In this document: in pieces, positions 48,340 to 62,038 of the stretch
How positions within the stretch are numbered: the first letter of the stretch is position 1
How the letters are laid out: every line of letters starts with the position of its first letter
Assembly (NCBI GenBank): GCA_023055355.1
Contig: JALJCS010000052.1
Coordinates: forward strand, 2,621,501 to 2,685,500
Length of the DNA: 64,000 nt
DNA from: Agelaius tricolor
Lineage: Eukaryota; Chordata; Aves; Passeriformes; Icteridae
Direction: 5' to 3'
Translations under genes and position numbers: made by a program
Notes under the pieces: generated by a model
What the model was told of the DNA's origin: nothing
Databases searched by the model: none
Seen by the model: the letters and a program-made list of their open reading frames with translations, nothing else

Positions 48340-51300
48340 CGCAGGGCCCACAGGCCAAAGGCCTGAGCCAAAGCACTGGGGCAGCTGAGGCAGGAGAGCT
48401 GGGAGCAGCTGCCTCAGCTCCTGAAGCCCTGCACGCCCAAGGGGCTGCTTTGCACAGCGCAGCTTCAGCCGCAGCCCCCTTCTCACCATCCAGGGCTCCC
48501 TGCTGAGCACCACCAGGCCTCTGAGCGCCAGGCGCCGCCGCTCCCTGCACTCCATCTGCAGGCAACTTGACATCATCTTCACAACAGTGCCAGCACATTT
48601 CCTCAAGTGCAGGCACTCGAGGACCTGAAAGGCACGGGGCAGTGACAGGGGAACCATCCAGCAGGAGCCCAGAACCCCACAGGGCCGGGCCCAGGCAGCA
48701 GCACAGGGCGTGGCCACTGGCCCAGGCAGCTGTGGCTCTGAGAGGCCAGAGAGCTGCGAGGCAGCTCAGCCAGGCACTGCTGGCCACCAGGCTCACCTCC
48801 ACAAGGAATGCCAGCAAGGGCAGATCCCAGCTTGGCTTTTCACTGCTGAGCAGCAGGAGAAGGCGATATGCCACATGCGAACACAGTGGGCTCAAGTCAT
48901 AACGCATCTCCCTGGCAGGGGGAACAAAGGCACCGAGAGCCTGAGGTGGGGGACAAACCTCTCCCAGAACTGACTCACAGAGGCCTGCTCTTTCCCCAGC
49001 ATCCCTGCAGGGGATGTGGCTGCTCTGGGAGGTGGCCCCTTCTGGGCACTCTCCTCTCCCAGGCTTTTTCAGCCTCCTTGGCCGTCCCTCAGTGACGAGC
49101 CTCTGTGGCCCATGACCACAGGGACTGCCTGGAGCACAGGGCACAAATGCCGGGGACAGCGGGGACAAGGGGGTCTCACCTGGCCAGCAGAGCCATGGCA
49201 TAGTGCTGGCTGTCAGCACACAGCAGCGTCTCCCAGGCACACTTGCGCTCCATAGACATCACCACGTGCTCACACCGCAGTCGGCAGAGCAGAACCTTCA
49301 TGGCCTGCACTGCAAACCTGTGTGCAGAGCAAAGCCCAGGTCACACTAGGAGCGCTGGCGCTGGCCACAAGGGCATGGCAAGGACAGGAGGACTGGCACC
49401 TGTTAAGCGTGATGGGAAGGCGCTGCTCCTCCTGGCACGCTCCCCAGAAGCTATCAACTTCCTTTGCTGGCGGCTGCTGCGTAGTGATGACAATATGGAA
49501 GAGCAGTGCCAGAAACAGTTGCTCAGAATAAGGGATCATGGCCTTGAGCAACCCGGGCACCTGCACAGTCACTAGAGCTGCCTGCAAAAGAAGCAGCCAG
49601 AGACAGCGCTCAGTGCCAAGGTGTCCATGGGGCAGGGCCCAAGGGCAGGTGCAGGAGGAGCAGCGGGCCTGGTGTCCCCTGAGCCTGCCCCTAGCCCAGC
49701 TTTCAGCCCAGTGACTCCGGCACTGAGAGCACTGAGAGCTACTGCAGAGGCCACCTGGCGGCCCTGAGCATGGGCCCAGAAACTCACAGCCAGGGCAAAA
49801 ACGTCCCTGTCGTCCCCAGCAGAGGCGCATGCGCTGTGCAGTGGCCAATCCTCCATTACACGGAGCAGTGTTGGCAGCACTTTCTGCATTGTTACTCCTG
49901 ACGAGCCAATGCTTCTCCATATCCTCGCAGCAGCTCTGTGGGATCAGATCTCTGTGTCAGGGGCATCTCAGTCACAGTACCGTGCCCTGTGCAGCTGTGC
50001 GAGTGCAGGTGAAAGAGCCCCGGTGCCCTGGGGGGCAGGGGGGAGCATTGGCAGCAGGCTCAGGAAACAGAGGGGCCCGAGGCTCCTGGACCTCTCTGCC
50101 TGTCCGGCAGACCCCATAGCACAGGCTGCGCAGGGCCACGGGCCCTAAAGGCTGCTGAGCCCTGAGCTCTCCAGGCACGTGGGCCCCGTACCTGTCACAT
50201 GTTGGGGCACAGCGCAGGAGGGTCAGCACCACGTCGGCAGGCTGCTCTTCAGCCAGCCTCACAATGTGGCTGTGCAGCCTGGCATCCACAGTGCCATGGG
50301 ACAGTAGAGTCTGGTGGATGTTTCTTACCATGGCCGGCACCTGGAGGAGGCATGGGGGAGATTTGGAGTGCTGTCCAAGGGAGCAACTTGCCCAGCTTCC
50401 CCCAAGAAGTGCTTCCCTTCCCGCCACACTCTGCTGGCCTCAAAGGCTGAGGGGCCCAGGGACCATGGCTTGAGGGGACACACCATCCTGGCAGGCCTCC
50501 AGGCCTGGCCCCAGGCTGCTTACCTGCTCCTGAGAAGGAGCAGCACTGTCCTCCAAAAGATCCCTAGTGGGAGAATGAATCCCAGTGAGAGTGGGCCCGC
50601 TGCCAGTATTTGAGATGTCCTCGGTCTCGGCGGTGTTGCTGTTCGTCACGGCCACATCCTCACTCGCTGCCTCGTCTGCCTTTGCCCTGTCCTCGTTCGT
50701 TGCAGCCTCAGAGTCTGCTGAGCGCTCAGCCCAATCTGGGTTGACATCAGGCTCTGCCTGGACCTCGGTCAGCCCCGAGGCAGGCTGGGCTGTGCCCTCA
50801 GCTGCTGTGGGGCCCACCTTTCTAGGTCGTCGAATGCGCAGCAATTTCCCAAACATCTGCAGGAGAATAAAGGGCAGGGAAGCCAGGCATGCTCCGTGGC
50901 ATGCTCCAAGCGTGCTGCTGGGCTGAGCAGGGACAGCAGGCCCAGCCCAGCCGGGAGTAACTGCAGGTACCTTCAGGGTTTTGAGCAAGCGGCTGCGGCC
51001 GGCTTCCTGCTCTTGTGTCTTCTCCAGGGCTGCACCTGGCAAAGAGCGAGCGCAGCCAGAGCTGAGGGGCTGTGGGAGAGGCCGGAGAACACAGCCCAGC
51101 CCTGCGCTCCCCAGGCAGGGAGAGCCCCGGCATGACCCAGGCGATGGAGCGCGGCCATTGTGGGCTGTCTGCTCTGCCCCTCGTCCATCCTGTCCATGGG
51201 CATGTCCCCAGGGCATGGGATGGGATGGCATGGGGCTGTGCTGGCTGTAGCCATCAGCCCTATGGCCCAGCTCTGCTACTCACCATCCTGCAGCGTCTGG

Positions 51301-51401
51301 ATCTGCTCCGGGTCTTCAGGCTCTTGTGCTGGGGCGGCTCCAGGCCTTCTCTTTTTTTCCCCCCTGAACACTTTCAACAAGCTGGGCAATCTGGCTGCCA
51401 T
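46177..51401 (-). CDS. MROH-like gene, copy 7 (complete, altered exon-13 donor, longest CTG tract)
   Basis: Exons: 51284-51401, 50971-51035, 50524-50856, 50192-50340, 49788-49935, 49400-49581, 49180-49317, 48797-48911, 48487-48624, 48012-48185, 47748-47903, 47487-47588, 47014-47116, 46683-46739 and 46177-46403. The frame is intact. The donor after exon 13 is GTGAAT rather than GTGAGT (change at 47009, donor +5), a position that normally pairs with U1 RNA, so splicing may be less efficient. It has the most private amino-acid changes: Gln205 for the family-typical His before PADVVLTLL, and Lys311 for Glu. It shares Ala478 with copy 1 and Leu57 with copy 8. Intron 9 holds 24 CTG repeats followed by GTG CCG. 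Intron 4 lacks one G of a G run. Confidence 0.88.
48264..48341. repeat. (CTG)24 GTG CCG microsatellite, intron 9 of copy 7
   Basis: The longest tract: 24 pure CTG units (48264-48335) followed by one GTG and one CCG before the usual CAGGGCC flank. The extra 6 bp are found only in this copy. Confidence 0.97.
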
Positions 51402-53985
51402 GCCAGAGTCTATTCTTGAGGGTGCCTTCAAGAGAGATGCCTCAGGATATCACCAAGTCAACAACTGCGCTTGTGCCTTCAAGGCACCTGTGACAGACAA
51501 GCCTCAGGAAGGCTGCAGGACAGCAAGTCCTGCACTGTGGTCTTGAGGGCTCCTGCCACAATGACAGGAGACTCCTCCTAAGCCATTCAGGTGACCAAAT
51601 CCCACCGTCTGGACCTGATGGCGCTGGCCGCAGGAATGGCAGACGCCTCGGAAAAGCTCCGAGTCACAGAGTCCCGCAGGCTGGCCTCGAGCTCAGCTGC
51701 GGGAATGACGCTGCGGAAAAGCTCCGGCTGAGACGGGAAGGAGCGAGCTGTGCGGGGGCTCCTCACGGCACCGCTCTGTCCCCTTCTGTCCCGTCGCCTG
51801 TTCCGAGCACCCGGGCAAGCTTCTATTTCCCACGTGTCACAAAGGGCCCTTGGTCACCGGCTTCCATTCCATGCAACGCCGACCCTGCTGCAGCGTGCCA
51901 GCCAGGGCCCTTGCACACACTGCCGCCTGCCCCGGGGCCGCCCCCAGCCCGGCCAAAGTGGCCCAGGCTGGAAGCAATCCCTGCGCCCACGTGTCTCAGG
52001 CAGCCCCACAGGATCTCTTGCAACTGCTCCAAACATCAGCAAATGCTGCCCTGCTCTGTGGGCTCGGGCCAGTTCAGAATCCTCACTTCAGGAAAGCTTT
52101 ACTTCCCATTGCTCAACTCAAGCACTTGCAAAAGTTGCAAACTTCTCCAATGAATAGCCACGAGAATGGGAATGCTTTGGAAGTTTCTTCCCTTCTCAAA
52201 GCAGCAACTCCTTTGCCTTAACATCATCCACTGCAAGTCACTTGACCAAACATAACACTACACAGAGCCAAAAAGAAGGCCATTCTTTGATTGGCAAGTG
52301 CTTTTCCAAGAAGGGATGATCATCTCCTCATTCTCTTAAAGGAATAAAAGCTCTCAAGAAATGAAAGACCACTCAGCGTTACAAGAGTAACCCAAACAAA
52401 TGAGTAGATGGCAAAAGGGCTAATCCTCCCCCAGTACAGATATCTAAGTGGCCAAGAAAGTACAGCTCTCCCCTCTTGTTCCCTGCAGGAGAAACAGGAC
52501 CAGGAAAAGAAATAGTCACAGAGATTTTTTTCTGCCCTCCAGAACCAAAGCTGTGCCAAAGCACAGATGCTGCCTTCAAAGGGACTCAAATTCAAGCCCA
52601 GACCTCTCACCTTCCAGAAAACTCCTTCCCCAAAACCCACCCCCCCAAACACCCCCACAGAAGCCCTCAACACCCTGCCAGGACCCCCAGCTCTGCCCGT
52701 CCCTCCGCAGAGCTTTCCCAGCCTCCAGCAGGGCCCCTGCTTCCCTGCACCTGCCGTGGGATGGCACTCAGGAGGATCTGCTCCAAGGCCTTCCCTGGCT
52801 TGGAGCAAAGCCAGCCTGCCAGGCCTATGGTTCCTGGGTCATCCTTGCCAGCCAGCCTTCCCGTGCACGGCTCTTCCATGGGCACATCTGCGCTCAGCTC
52901 GCACTTCTCCACTCTGGCAGGCCTGCTGGGAAAGGATCCAGAGCAGCCTGGCAAGCTCTTTCTCCAGCTCCTTCTTCACTCTTGGGGGAGCTAGAACATC
53001 CCACAGGAAAGACACTGCTGCCACAAGAACTGGGTGGCATCGGGCAGCTCTGGGGAGACCCCTCAGCACTGCTGTATCCTGAGGGAACGCTGCTGGCCAT
53101 CTCCTGTGCGTATCCGCAAAAGCTTCAAATCAGCTGCCTCAGCTTCCAGGGCCTCTCTTGGCCAGCATCCTGATGTGGATGCAGGGCTGCTGCCAGGCAC
53201 CGCTGGCACCCAGCAGGACAGGACCGGCTGTCTCGTGTCCACGCAGCAGCCCTGACACACAGCCAGGGCCATGCCGAAAGCAGACAAACGCTCCCGGCTC
53301 AGCAGAGAGGAGCAAGGAGCACCGGGCTGCTCTCAGCCTATCGCAGCATGCTGCTCCAGTGGGAGGGGCAGGCCGGCCACCCACATGCAGGCCATGCCCT
53401 GCGTCAAAAGGACGGGCATTTTGTCCTTTTCATCCCTCCAGCCCAGAACCAGGCCTGACATCTCCTCCTCTGGAATGGAGCTTTTCCCGTTACAACGTCA
53501 TCTCACGCTTGGCCAGTGCGTGAGATGAGGCTGCAATGACTTGTGATACTCCCTCCATGCCAAGCACAGCTCCATTGTGGCACAGCTTCCCATCCATTGA
53601 CCAGTCCATTGTTTCCCTCAAGGGTCAAATTCCCACCAGTTAAACCATAAGGTTTCCTTCATTGTCTGTTCTTCATTATCTTGTTGACACGCACAACAGC
53701 GTGTGTCCAAATATGGCAGGGCCTTTGACACCACTTTGGTCCTGACACACAGGCTCCTTGTGCCACTGCTGGCCTCCAGTGTGCTCAGCAAGATCTGGAA
53801 CTGCACAGTGCTCTGCAACTGCACCTTCAGCACAGGGACCTTTCCAGCCTGGCCTGCCCTTGTTCCTCTGGCTCTGTGCACAAAACACGGCGTGGCAGAG
53901 AACGGCAGCAGGGGCCTGTGTGTCCCAGGGCCCCGGATTTGCTTCACCTCCACAGGCATGCGGGCAAAGTGAAGAAGCCAAACTG
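51402..53985. other. Intergenic spacer 7 (between copies 7 and 8)
   Basis: 5'-leader hairpin 51514-51534, duplicated motif 51631-51727, CACGTG at 51831-51836 and 51988-51993, G-quadruplex motif 52628-52656, hairpins 53406-53430 and 53498-53528. Its translated-frame variants match spacers 1 and 8. Confidence 0.7.
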
Positions 53986-53991
53986 TTTATT
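53986..53991 (-). terminator. AATAAA polyadenylation signal, copy 8
   Basis: AATAAA on the gene strand, conserved position. Confidence 0.75.
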
Positions 53992-54119
53992 CACGGAAGG
54001 CCAAGCAAAGGGAGGAGTGGTGAGGGAAGAAAGGGGACGGGCAGGGTCTGAGGGCTGGGGAGGCACGCAGTTGTCAACAGGCAGGGAGAAGGCAGGAGCT
54101 ATGGCAACTTCCCACAGGC

Positions 54120-56205
54120 TCAGCTGTGCCAATCATCAGCTGTGCCTGAAGCTCCAGCTGGTCTCTCCTGGTCTCTTCTGGTCTCTCCAGGTGATCTCCT
54201 CTTCCATGGTGTCTTCAGGCCTTTTAGCAGCAATGGTTCTTCTGAGCCGCCAGATAAACGGAGTTCTGCAGATCTCTCCATGATTCTCTGCTGAAGCGCT
54301 ATGTTCCTTTGGGAAGGGCTGTCATCTCTTCTCAGGCCTTGAAGGGCTGCAAGAGACATGAGCAGAGCCACGGTCAGAGCCTGGATCTGCAGGTAGCCAA
54401 GGAGGCCTTCCTGCCAGGGCCATAGCTCCTAACTCTGGCCATGGACAGGAGGCAGCAGGAGACAATGAGATGGGTTAGAAGGTGCTGGCCGCCAATCTCC
54501 CCTGCGCGTCTCCCTGAGATCTCTCTGTGCTTGTCCACACAGGGAGCGAAGCCTGCCGCAGCCAGGCCAGGATTTGCAGTTCCCCCAGCGGCAGCCCCCG
54601 CTGTCAGCCCGCTGCCCGCACTCACCCTCATTGAGGAGCTGGAGCTCTTCCTTGCGGCCCCTCATGACCATCCCGGCCATCCCTGCCAAAACAGAGCCTG
54701 TCACGGCCCCAGCGGCGCAGCTCCCTGCCAGCGCCGCTGCCGGCGCCGCGGCCACACGGGCTGCTGGCCCGGCAGGGCTCAGCCGGGGCCCTTGCCGCAC
54801 GCTGCCGCCCCAGGGCGCGGCTGCCAGAGGGCGGCAGCAGCGCCCAGCCCGGCCGGGGCTCCACGGCGCCGGGCCCGGCCGGCGCTGCCGGGGCAGCAGG
54901 CGGGGCCGGGGCCGAGCTGCGGCGGCCCGGGGAGGGAGCCCGGGCTCGGCACTCACCGATGATCCTGACGGCCGCCTCTCGCAGGGGCTCCTGTGGGCTC
55001 TGCAGGTAGCGCAGGGCCCCGCGCAGGTGCTCGGCCGCTCGGCTCCTGTCCTCTGCCAGCTGCAGAGAGCGGCAGGAGGGAAGCGTTGGCGCGGGCTCAG
55101 CCCCTGGGCCGGGCGCTGCCTGCGCCCAGCCCCGGCCTCCCCTGCCCGCACCGCCCTGAGGCGTGGCCACAGCAGCCGCTGGCCAAGGGCTCCCGAGGGG
55201 AGGGGGCAGAGGGACGGCTGCTGCCCGGGGAGCCGCCGTGCCGCCCCGCAGCCCCGCCGGGCCGGGGCTCCATGGGCACCCGCCTCGGGCCCACGGGAGC
55301 CTGGAGAAGAGCCCGCGCGGCCTCTGCCTGCAGCAGCGGCCAGGGGCACAGCTGCCCGGCCCCGCACCCTGAGCACCGCCCTCAGGGGCCTTCTCCAGCC
55401 TCAGCCTGGGCCTTCCAGGCCCTCCTTACCAGCACCTCGCTGAACTTTGACAGCTGCCCCTTCTTCACCAGCTGCTTCAGCTTCCTCCTCTTCAGGAACT
55501 TGGCCACACCAAGCAGCGTTTCCCGAGAGGCCTGCAGGGCACCAGACACCCACAGATGGCCCCACGGGCCAAGGCACAGGACCCACATCCCTGTGCCAAG
55601 GCCTGCACCAGGCTGCACTCCTGGAGGTGCCAGGGCAGGAGGCAGCCCAGCCCCCTCCCCAAGATCCACCAGCATCACACAAAACCTCACCTTTGCCACA
55701 CACCGCTTCTCATCATGGCACTGGAAGAAGAGTGGAAGGAGGCTTTGGCTCAAAACCTTCGCAAGGGGCTTTCTTCCCTCCTCCACTACCGACTCCATCA
55801 CCCTGAAGAAGAGCTCAAGGGAGAGCACTTGCACATAGCTGTTGTCCTGGAGGAATGCAAGAGGATCAGGCCTTTACACCAAATACTCCACGCTCACCTG
55901 GCCAAAGTTTCTGGGCAGCAGCCAGTGCCCGCAGCTGGGCACACAGAGCCTTACGTGGTCAAAGAGCAGCAGCAGTGCCTCAGCCAGCTTGGGGGCAGTG
56001 GAGCTGGATACCAGCATGTCTGCCTGGAGCACATTTGTCAACACATGCATGGACATGCTGACCACCTTTCCATCGGCCTCACCCAGCAGCTCCAGAAGGC
56101 TCTCAGAAAGGCTGCACATTCTCCTGGCCTGCGTGGAACACAAGGCTGCGCTGCAAAGCCATGGACGGCTGCACCGCCAACACCGCCCTGGCACTGCAAG
56201 CCCAC

Positions 56206-56259
<54 letters not shown>

Positions 56260-59200
56260 GCAGGGCCCACAGGCCAAAGGCCTGAGCCAAAGCACTGGGG
56301 CAGCTGAGGCAGGAGAGCTGGGAGCAGCTGCCTCAGCTCCTGAAGCCCTGCACGCCCAAGGGGCTGCTTTGCACAGCGCAGCTTCAGCCGCAGCCCCCTT
56401 CTCACCATCCAGGGCTCCCTGCTGAGCACCACCAGGCCTCTGAGCGCCAGGCGCCGCCGCTCCCTGCACTCCATCTGCAGGCAACTTGACATCATCTTCA
56501 CAACAGTGCCAGCACATTTCCTCAAGTGCAGGCACTCGAGGACCTGAAAGGCACGGGGCAGTGACAGGGGAACCATCCAGCAGGAGCCCAGAACCCCACA
56601 GGGCTGGGCCCAGGCAGCAGCACAGGGCGTGGCCACTGGCCCAGGCAGCTGTGGCTCTGAGAGGCCAGAGAGCTGCGAGGCAGCTCAGCCAGGCACTGCT
56701 GGCCACCAGGCTCACCTCCACAAGGAATGCCAGCAAGGGCAGATCCCAGCTTGGCTTTTCACTGCTGAGCAGCAGGAGAAGGCGATATGCCACATGCGAA
56801 CACAGTGGGCTCAAGTCATAACGCATCTCCCTGGCAGGGGGAACAAAGGCACCGAGAGCCTGAGGTGGGGGACAAACCTCTCCCAGAACTGACTCACAGA
56901 GGCCTGCTCTTTCCCCAGCATCCCTGCAGGGGATGTGGCTGCTCTGGGAGGTGGCCCCTTCTGGGCACTCTCCTCTCCCAGGCTTTTTCAGCCTCCTTGG
57001 CCGTCCCTCAGTGACGAGCCTCTGTGGCCCATGACCACAGGGACTGCCTGGAGCACAGGGCACAAATGCCGGGGACAGCGGGGACAAGGGGGTCTCACCT
57101 GGCCAGCAGAGCCATGGCATAGTGCTGGCTGTCAGCACACAGCAGCGTCTCCCAGGCACACTTGCGCTCCATAGACATCACCACGTGCTCACACCGCAGT
57201 CGGCAGAGCAGAACCTTCATGGCCTGCACTGCAAACCTGTGTGCAGAGCAAAGCCCAGGTCACACTAGGAGCGCTGGCGCTGGCCACAAGGGCATGGCAA
57301 GGACAGGAGGACTGGCACCTGTTAAGCGTGATGGGAAGGCGCTGCTCCTCCTGGCACGCTCCCCAGAAGCTATCAACTTCCTCTGCTGGCGGCTGCTGCG
57401 TAGTGATGACAATATGGAAGAGCAGTGCCAGAAACAGTTGCTCAGAATAAGGGATCATGGCCTTGAGCAACCCGGGCACCTGCACAGTCACTAGAGCTGC
57501 CTGCAAAAGAAGCAGCCAGAGACAGCGCTCAGTGCCAAGGTGTCCATGGGGCAGGGCCCAAGGGCAGGTGCAGGAGGAGCAGCGGGCCTGGTGTCCCCTG
57601 AGCCTGCCCCTAGCCCAGCTTTCAGCCCAGTGACTCCGGCACTGAGAGCACTGAGAGCTACTGCAGAGGCCACCTGGCGGCCCTGAGCATGGGCCCAGAA
57701 ACTCACAGCCAGGGCAAAAACGTCCCTGTCGTCCCCAGCAGAGGCGCATGCGCTGTGCAGTGGCCAATCCTCCATTACACGGAGCAGTGTTGGCAGCACT
57801 TTCTGCATTGTTACTCCTGACGAGCCAATGCTTCTCCATATCCTCGCAGCAGCTCTGTGGGATCAGATCTCTGTGTCAGGGGCATCTCAGTCACAGTACC
57901 GTGCCCTGTGCAGCTGTGCGAGTGCAGGTGAAAGAGCCCCGGTGCCCTGGGGGGCAGGGGGGAGCATTGGCAGCAGGCTCAGGAAACAGAGGGGCCCGAG
58001 GCTCCTGGACCTCTCTGCCTGTCCGGCAGACCCCATAGCACAGGCTGCGCAGGGCCACGGGCCCTAAAGGCTGCTGAGCCCTGAGCTCTCCAGGCACGTG
58101 GGCCCCGTACCTGTCACATGTTGGGGCACAGCGCAGGAGGGTCAGCACCACGTCGGCAGGGTGCTCTTCAGCCAGCCTCACAATGTGGCTGTGCAGCCTG
58201 GCATCCACAGTGCCATGGGACAGTAGAGTCTGGTGGATGTTTCTTACCATGGCCGGCACCTGGAGGAGGCATGGGGGAGATTTGGAGTGCTGTCCAAGGG
58301 AGCAACTTGCCCAGCTTCCCCCAAGAAGTGCTTCCCTTCCCGCCACACTCTGCTGGCCTCAAAGGCTGAGGGGCCCAGGGACCATGGCTTGAGGGGACAC
58401 ACCATCCTGGCAGGCCTCCAGGCCCGGCCCCAGGCTGCTTACCTGCTCCTGAGAAGGAGCAGCACTGTCCTCCAAAAGATCCCTAGTGGGAGAATGAATC
58501 CCAGTGAGAGTGGGCCCGCTGCCAGTATTTGAGATGTCCTCGGTCTCGGCGGTGTTGCTGTTCGTCACGGCCACATCCTCACTCGCTGCCTCGTCTGCCT
58601 TTGCCCTGTCCTCGTTCGTTGCAGCCTCAGAGTCTGCTGAGCGCTCAGCCCAATCTGGGTTGACATCAGGCTCTGCCTGGAGCTCGGTCAGCCCCGAGGC
58701 AGGCTGGGCTGTGCCCTCAGCTGCTGTGGGGCCCACCTTTCTACGTCGTCGAATGCGCAGCAATTTCCCAAACATCTGCAGGAGAATAAAGGGCAGGGAA
58801 GCCAGGCATGCTCCGTGGCATGCTCCAAGCGTGCTGCTGGGCTGAGCAGGGACAGCAGGCCCAGCCCAGCCGGGAGTAACTGCAGGTACCTTCAGGGTTT
58901 TGAGCAAGCGGCTGCGGCCGGCTTCCTGCTCTTGTGTCTTCTCCAGGGCTGCACCTGGCAAAGAGCGAGCGCGGCCAGAGCTGAGGGGCTGCGGGAGAGG
59001 CCGGAGAACACAGCCCAGCCCTGCGCTCCCCAGGCAGGGAGAGCCCCGGCATGACCCAGGCGATGGAGCGCGGCCATTGTGGGCTGTCTGCTCTGCCCCT
59101 CGTCCATCCTGTCCATGGGCATGTCCCCAGGGCATGGGATGGGATGGCATGGGGCCGTGCTGGCTGTAGCCATCAGCCCTATGGCCCAGCTCTGCTACTC

Positions 59201-59320
59201 ACCATCCTGCAGCGTCTGGATCTGCTCCGGGTCTTCAGGCTCTTGTGCTGGGGCGGCTCCAGGCCTTCTCTTTTTTTCCCCCCTGAACACTTTCAACAAG
59301 CTGGGCAATCTGGCTGCCAT
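54120..59320 (-). CDS. MROH-like gene, copy 8 (complete, 734 aa)
   Basis: Exons: 59203-59320, 58890-58954, 58443-58775, 58111-58259, 57707-57854, 57319-57500, 57099-57236, 56716-56830, 56406-56543, 55955-56128, 55691-55846, 55430-55531, 54957-55059, 54626-54682 and 54120-54346. The frame and splice sites are intact. Copy-specific residues: Leu57 (shared with copy 7), four arginines at 70-73 (shared with copy 1), and Leu93 (private). Intron 4 shares the 1-bp G-run deletion with copy 7. Intron 13 has a private block of changes shared only with copy 9 (near 54784-54842), so the 3' part of this unit is closest to copy 9. Intron 9 has 17 CTG repeats followed by CCG. Confidence 0.89.
56207..56260. 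repeat. (CTG)17 CCG microsatellite, intron 9 of copy 8
   Basis: Seventeen pure CTG units (56207-56257) and one CCG. The CCG is shared with copy 7, supporting common descent of this end of the tract. Confidence 0.97.
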
Positions 59321-61904
59321 GCCAGAGTCTATTCTTGAGGGTGCCTTCAAGAGAGATGCCTCAGGATATCACCAAGTCAACAACTGCGCTTGTGCCTTCA
59401 AGGCACCTGTGACAGACAAGCCTCAGGAAGGCTGCAGGACAGCAAGTCCTGCACTGTGGTCTTGAGGGCTCCTGCCACAATGACAGGAGACTCCTCCTAA
59501 GCCATTCAGGTGACCAAATCCCACCGTCTGGACCTGATGGCGCTGGCCGCAGGAATGGCAGACGCCTCGGAAAAGCTCCGAGTCACAGAGTCCCGCAGGC
59601 TGGCCTCGAGCTCAGCTGCGGGAATGACGCTGCGGAAAAGCTCCGGCTGAGACGGGAAGGAGCGAGCTGTGCGGGGGCTCCTCACGGCACCGCTCTGTCC
59701 CCTTCTGTCCCGTCGCCTGTTCCGAGCACCCGGGCAAGCTTCTATTTCCCACGTGTCACAAAGGGCCCTTGGTCACCGGCTTCCATTCCATGCAACGCCG
59801 ACCCTGCTGCAGCGTGCCAGCCAGGGCCCTTGCACACACTGCCGCCTGCCCCGGGGCCGCCCCCAGCCCGGCCAAAGTGGCCCAGGCTGGAAGCAATCCC
59901 TGCGCCCACGTGTCTCAGGCAGCCCCACAGGATCTCTTGCAACTGCTCCAAACATCAGCAAATGCTGCCCTGCTCTGTGGGCTCGGGCCAGTTCAGAATC
60001 CTCACTTCAGGAAAGCTTTACTTCCCATTGCTCAACTCAAGCACTTGCAAAAGTTGCAAACTTCTCCAATGAATAGCCACGAGAATGGGAATGCTTTGGA
60101 AGTTTCTTCCCTTCTCAAAGCAGCAACTCCTTTGCCTTAACATCATCCACTGCAAGTCACTTGACCAAACATAACACTACACAGAGCCAAAAAGAAGGCC
60201 ATTCTTTGATTGGCAAGTGCTTTTCCAAGAAGGGATGATCATCTCCTCATTCTCTTAAAGGAATAAAAGCTCTCAAGAAATGAAAGACCACTCAGCGTTA
60301 CAAGAGTAACCCAAACAAATGAGTAGATGGCAAAAGGGCTAATCCTCCCCCAGTACAGATATCTAAGTGGCCAAGAAAGTACAGCTCTCCCCTCTTGTTC
60401 CCTGCAGGAGAAACAGGACCAGGAAAAGAAATAGTCACAGAGATTTTTTTCTGCCCTCCAGAACCAAAGCTGTGCCAAAGCACAGATGCTGCCTTCAAAG
60501 GGACTCAAATTCAAGCCCAGACCTCTCACCTTCCAGAAAACTCCTTCCCCAAAACCCACCCCCCCAAACACCCCCACAGAAGCCCTCAACACCCTGCCAG
60601 GACCCCCAGCTCTGCCCGTCCCTCCGCAGAGCTTTCCCAGCCTCCAGCAGGGCCCCTGCTTCCCTGCACCTGCCGTGGGATGGCACTCAGGAGGATCTGC
60701 TCCAAGGCCTTCCCTGGCTTGGAGCAAAGCCAGCCTGCCAGGCCTATGGTTCCTGGGTCATCCTTGCCAGCCAGCCTTCCCGTGCACGGCTCTTCCATGG
60801 GCACATCTGCGCTCAGCTCGCACTTCTCCACTCTGGCAGGCCTGCTGGGAAAGGATCCAGAGCAGCCTGGCAAGCTCTTTCTCCAGCTCCTTCTTCACTC
60901 TTGGGGGAGCTAGAACATCCCACAGGAAAGACACTGCTGCCACAAGAACTGGGTGGCATCGGGCAGCTCTGGGGAGACCCCTCAGCACTGCTGTATCCTG
61001 AGGGAACGCTGCTGGCCATCTCCTGTGCGTATCCGCAAAAGCTTCAAATCAGCTGCCTCAGCTTCCAGGGCCTCTCTTGGCCAGCATCCTGATGTGGATG
61101 CAGGGCTGCTGCCAGGCACCGCTGGCACCCAGCAGGACAGGACCGGCTGTCTCGTGTCCACGCAGCAGCCCTGACACACAGCCAGGGCCATGCCGAAAGC
61201 AGACAAACGCTCCCGGCTCAGCAGAGAGGAGCAAGGAGCACCGGGCTGCTCTCAGCCTATCGCAGCATGCTGCTCCAGTGGGAGGGGCAGGCCGGCCACC
61301 CACATGCAGGCCATGCCCTGCGTCAAAAGGACGGGCATTTTGTCCTTTTCATCCCTCCAGCCCAGAACCAGGCCTGACATCTCCTCCTCTGGAATGGAGC
61401 TTTTCCCGTTACAACGTCATCTCACGCTTGGCCAGTGCGTGAGATGAGGCTGCAATGACTTGTGATACTCCCTCCATGCCAAGCACAGCTCCATTGTGGC
61501 ACAGCTTCCCATCCATTGACCAGTCCATTGTTTCCCTCAAGGGTCAAATTCCCACCAGTTAAACCATAAGGTTTCCTTCATTGTCTGTTCTTCATTATCT
61601 TGTTGACACGCACAACAGCGTGTGTCCAAATATGGCAGGGCCTTTGACACCACTTTGGTCCTGACACACAGGCTCCTTGTGCCACTGCTGGCCTCCAGTG
61701 TGCTCAGCAAGATCTGGAACTGCACAGTGCTCTGCAACTGCACCTTCAGCACAGGGACCTTTCCAGCCTGGCCTGCCCTTGTTCCTCTGGCTCTGTGCAC
61801 AAAACACGGCGTGGCAGAGAACGGCAGCAGGGGCCTGTGTGTCCCAGGGCCCCGGATTTGCTTCACCTCCACAGGCATGCGGGCAAAGTGAAGAAGCCAA
61901 ACTG
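59321..61904. other. Intergenic spacer 8 (between copies 8 and 9)
   Basis: 5'-leader hairpin 59433-59453, duplicated motif 59550-59646, CACGTG at 59750-59755 and 59907-59912, G-quadruplex motif 60547-60575, hairpins 61325-61349 and 61417-61447. I saw no difference from spacer 7 in the parts compared. Confidence 0.7.
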
Positions 61905-61910
61905 TTTATT
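61905..61910 (-). terminator. AATAAA polyadenylation signal, copy 9
   Basis: AATAAA on the gene strand, conserved position; supports copy 9 having a normal 3' end. Confidence 0.75.
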
Positions 61911-62038
61911 CACGGAAGGCCAAGCAAAGGGAGGAGTGGTGAGGGAAGAAAGGGGACGGGCAGGGTCTGAGGGCTGGGGAGGCACGCAGTTGTCAACAGG
62001 CAGGGAGAAGGCAGGAGCTATGGCAACTTCCCACAGGC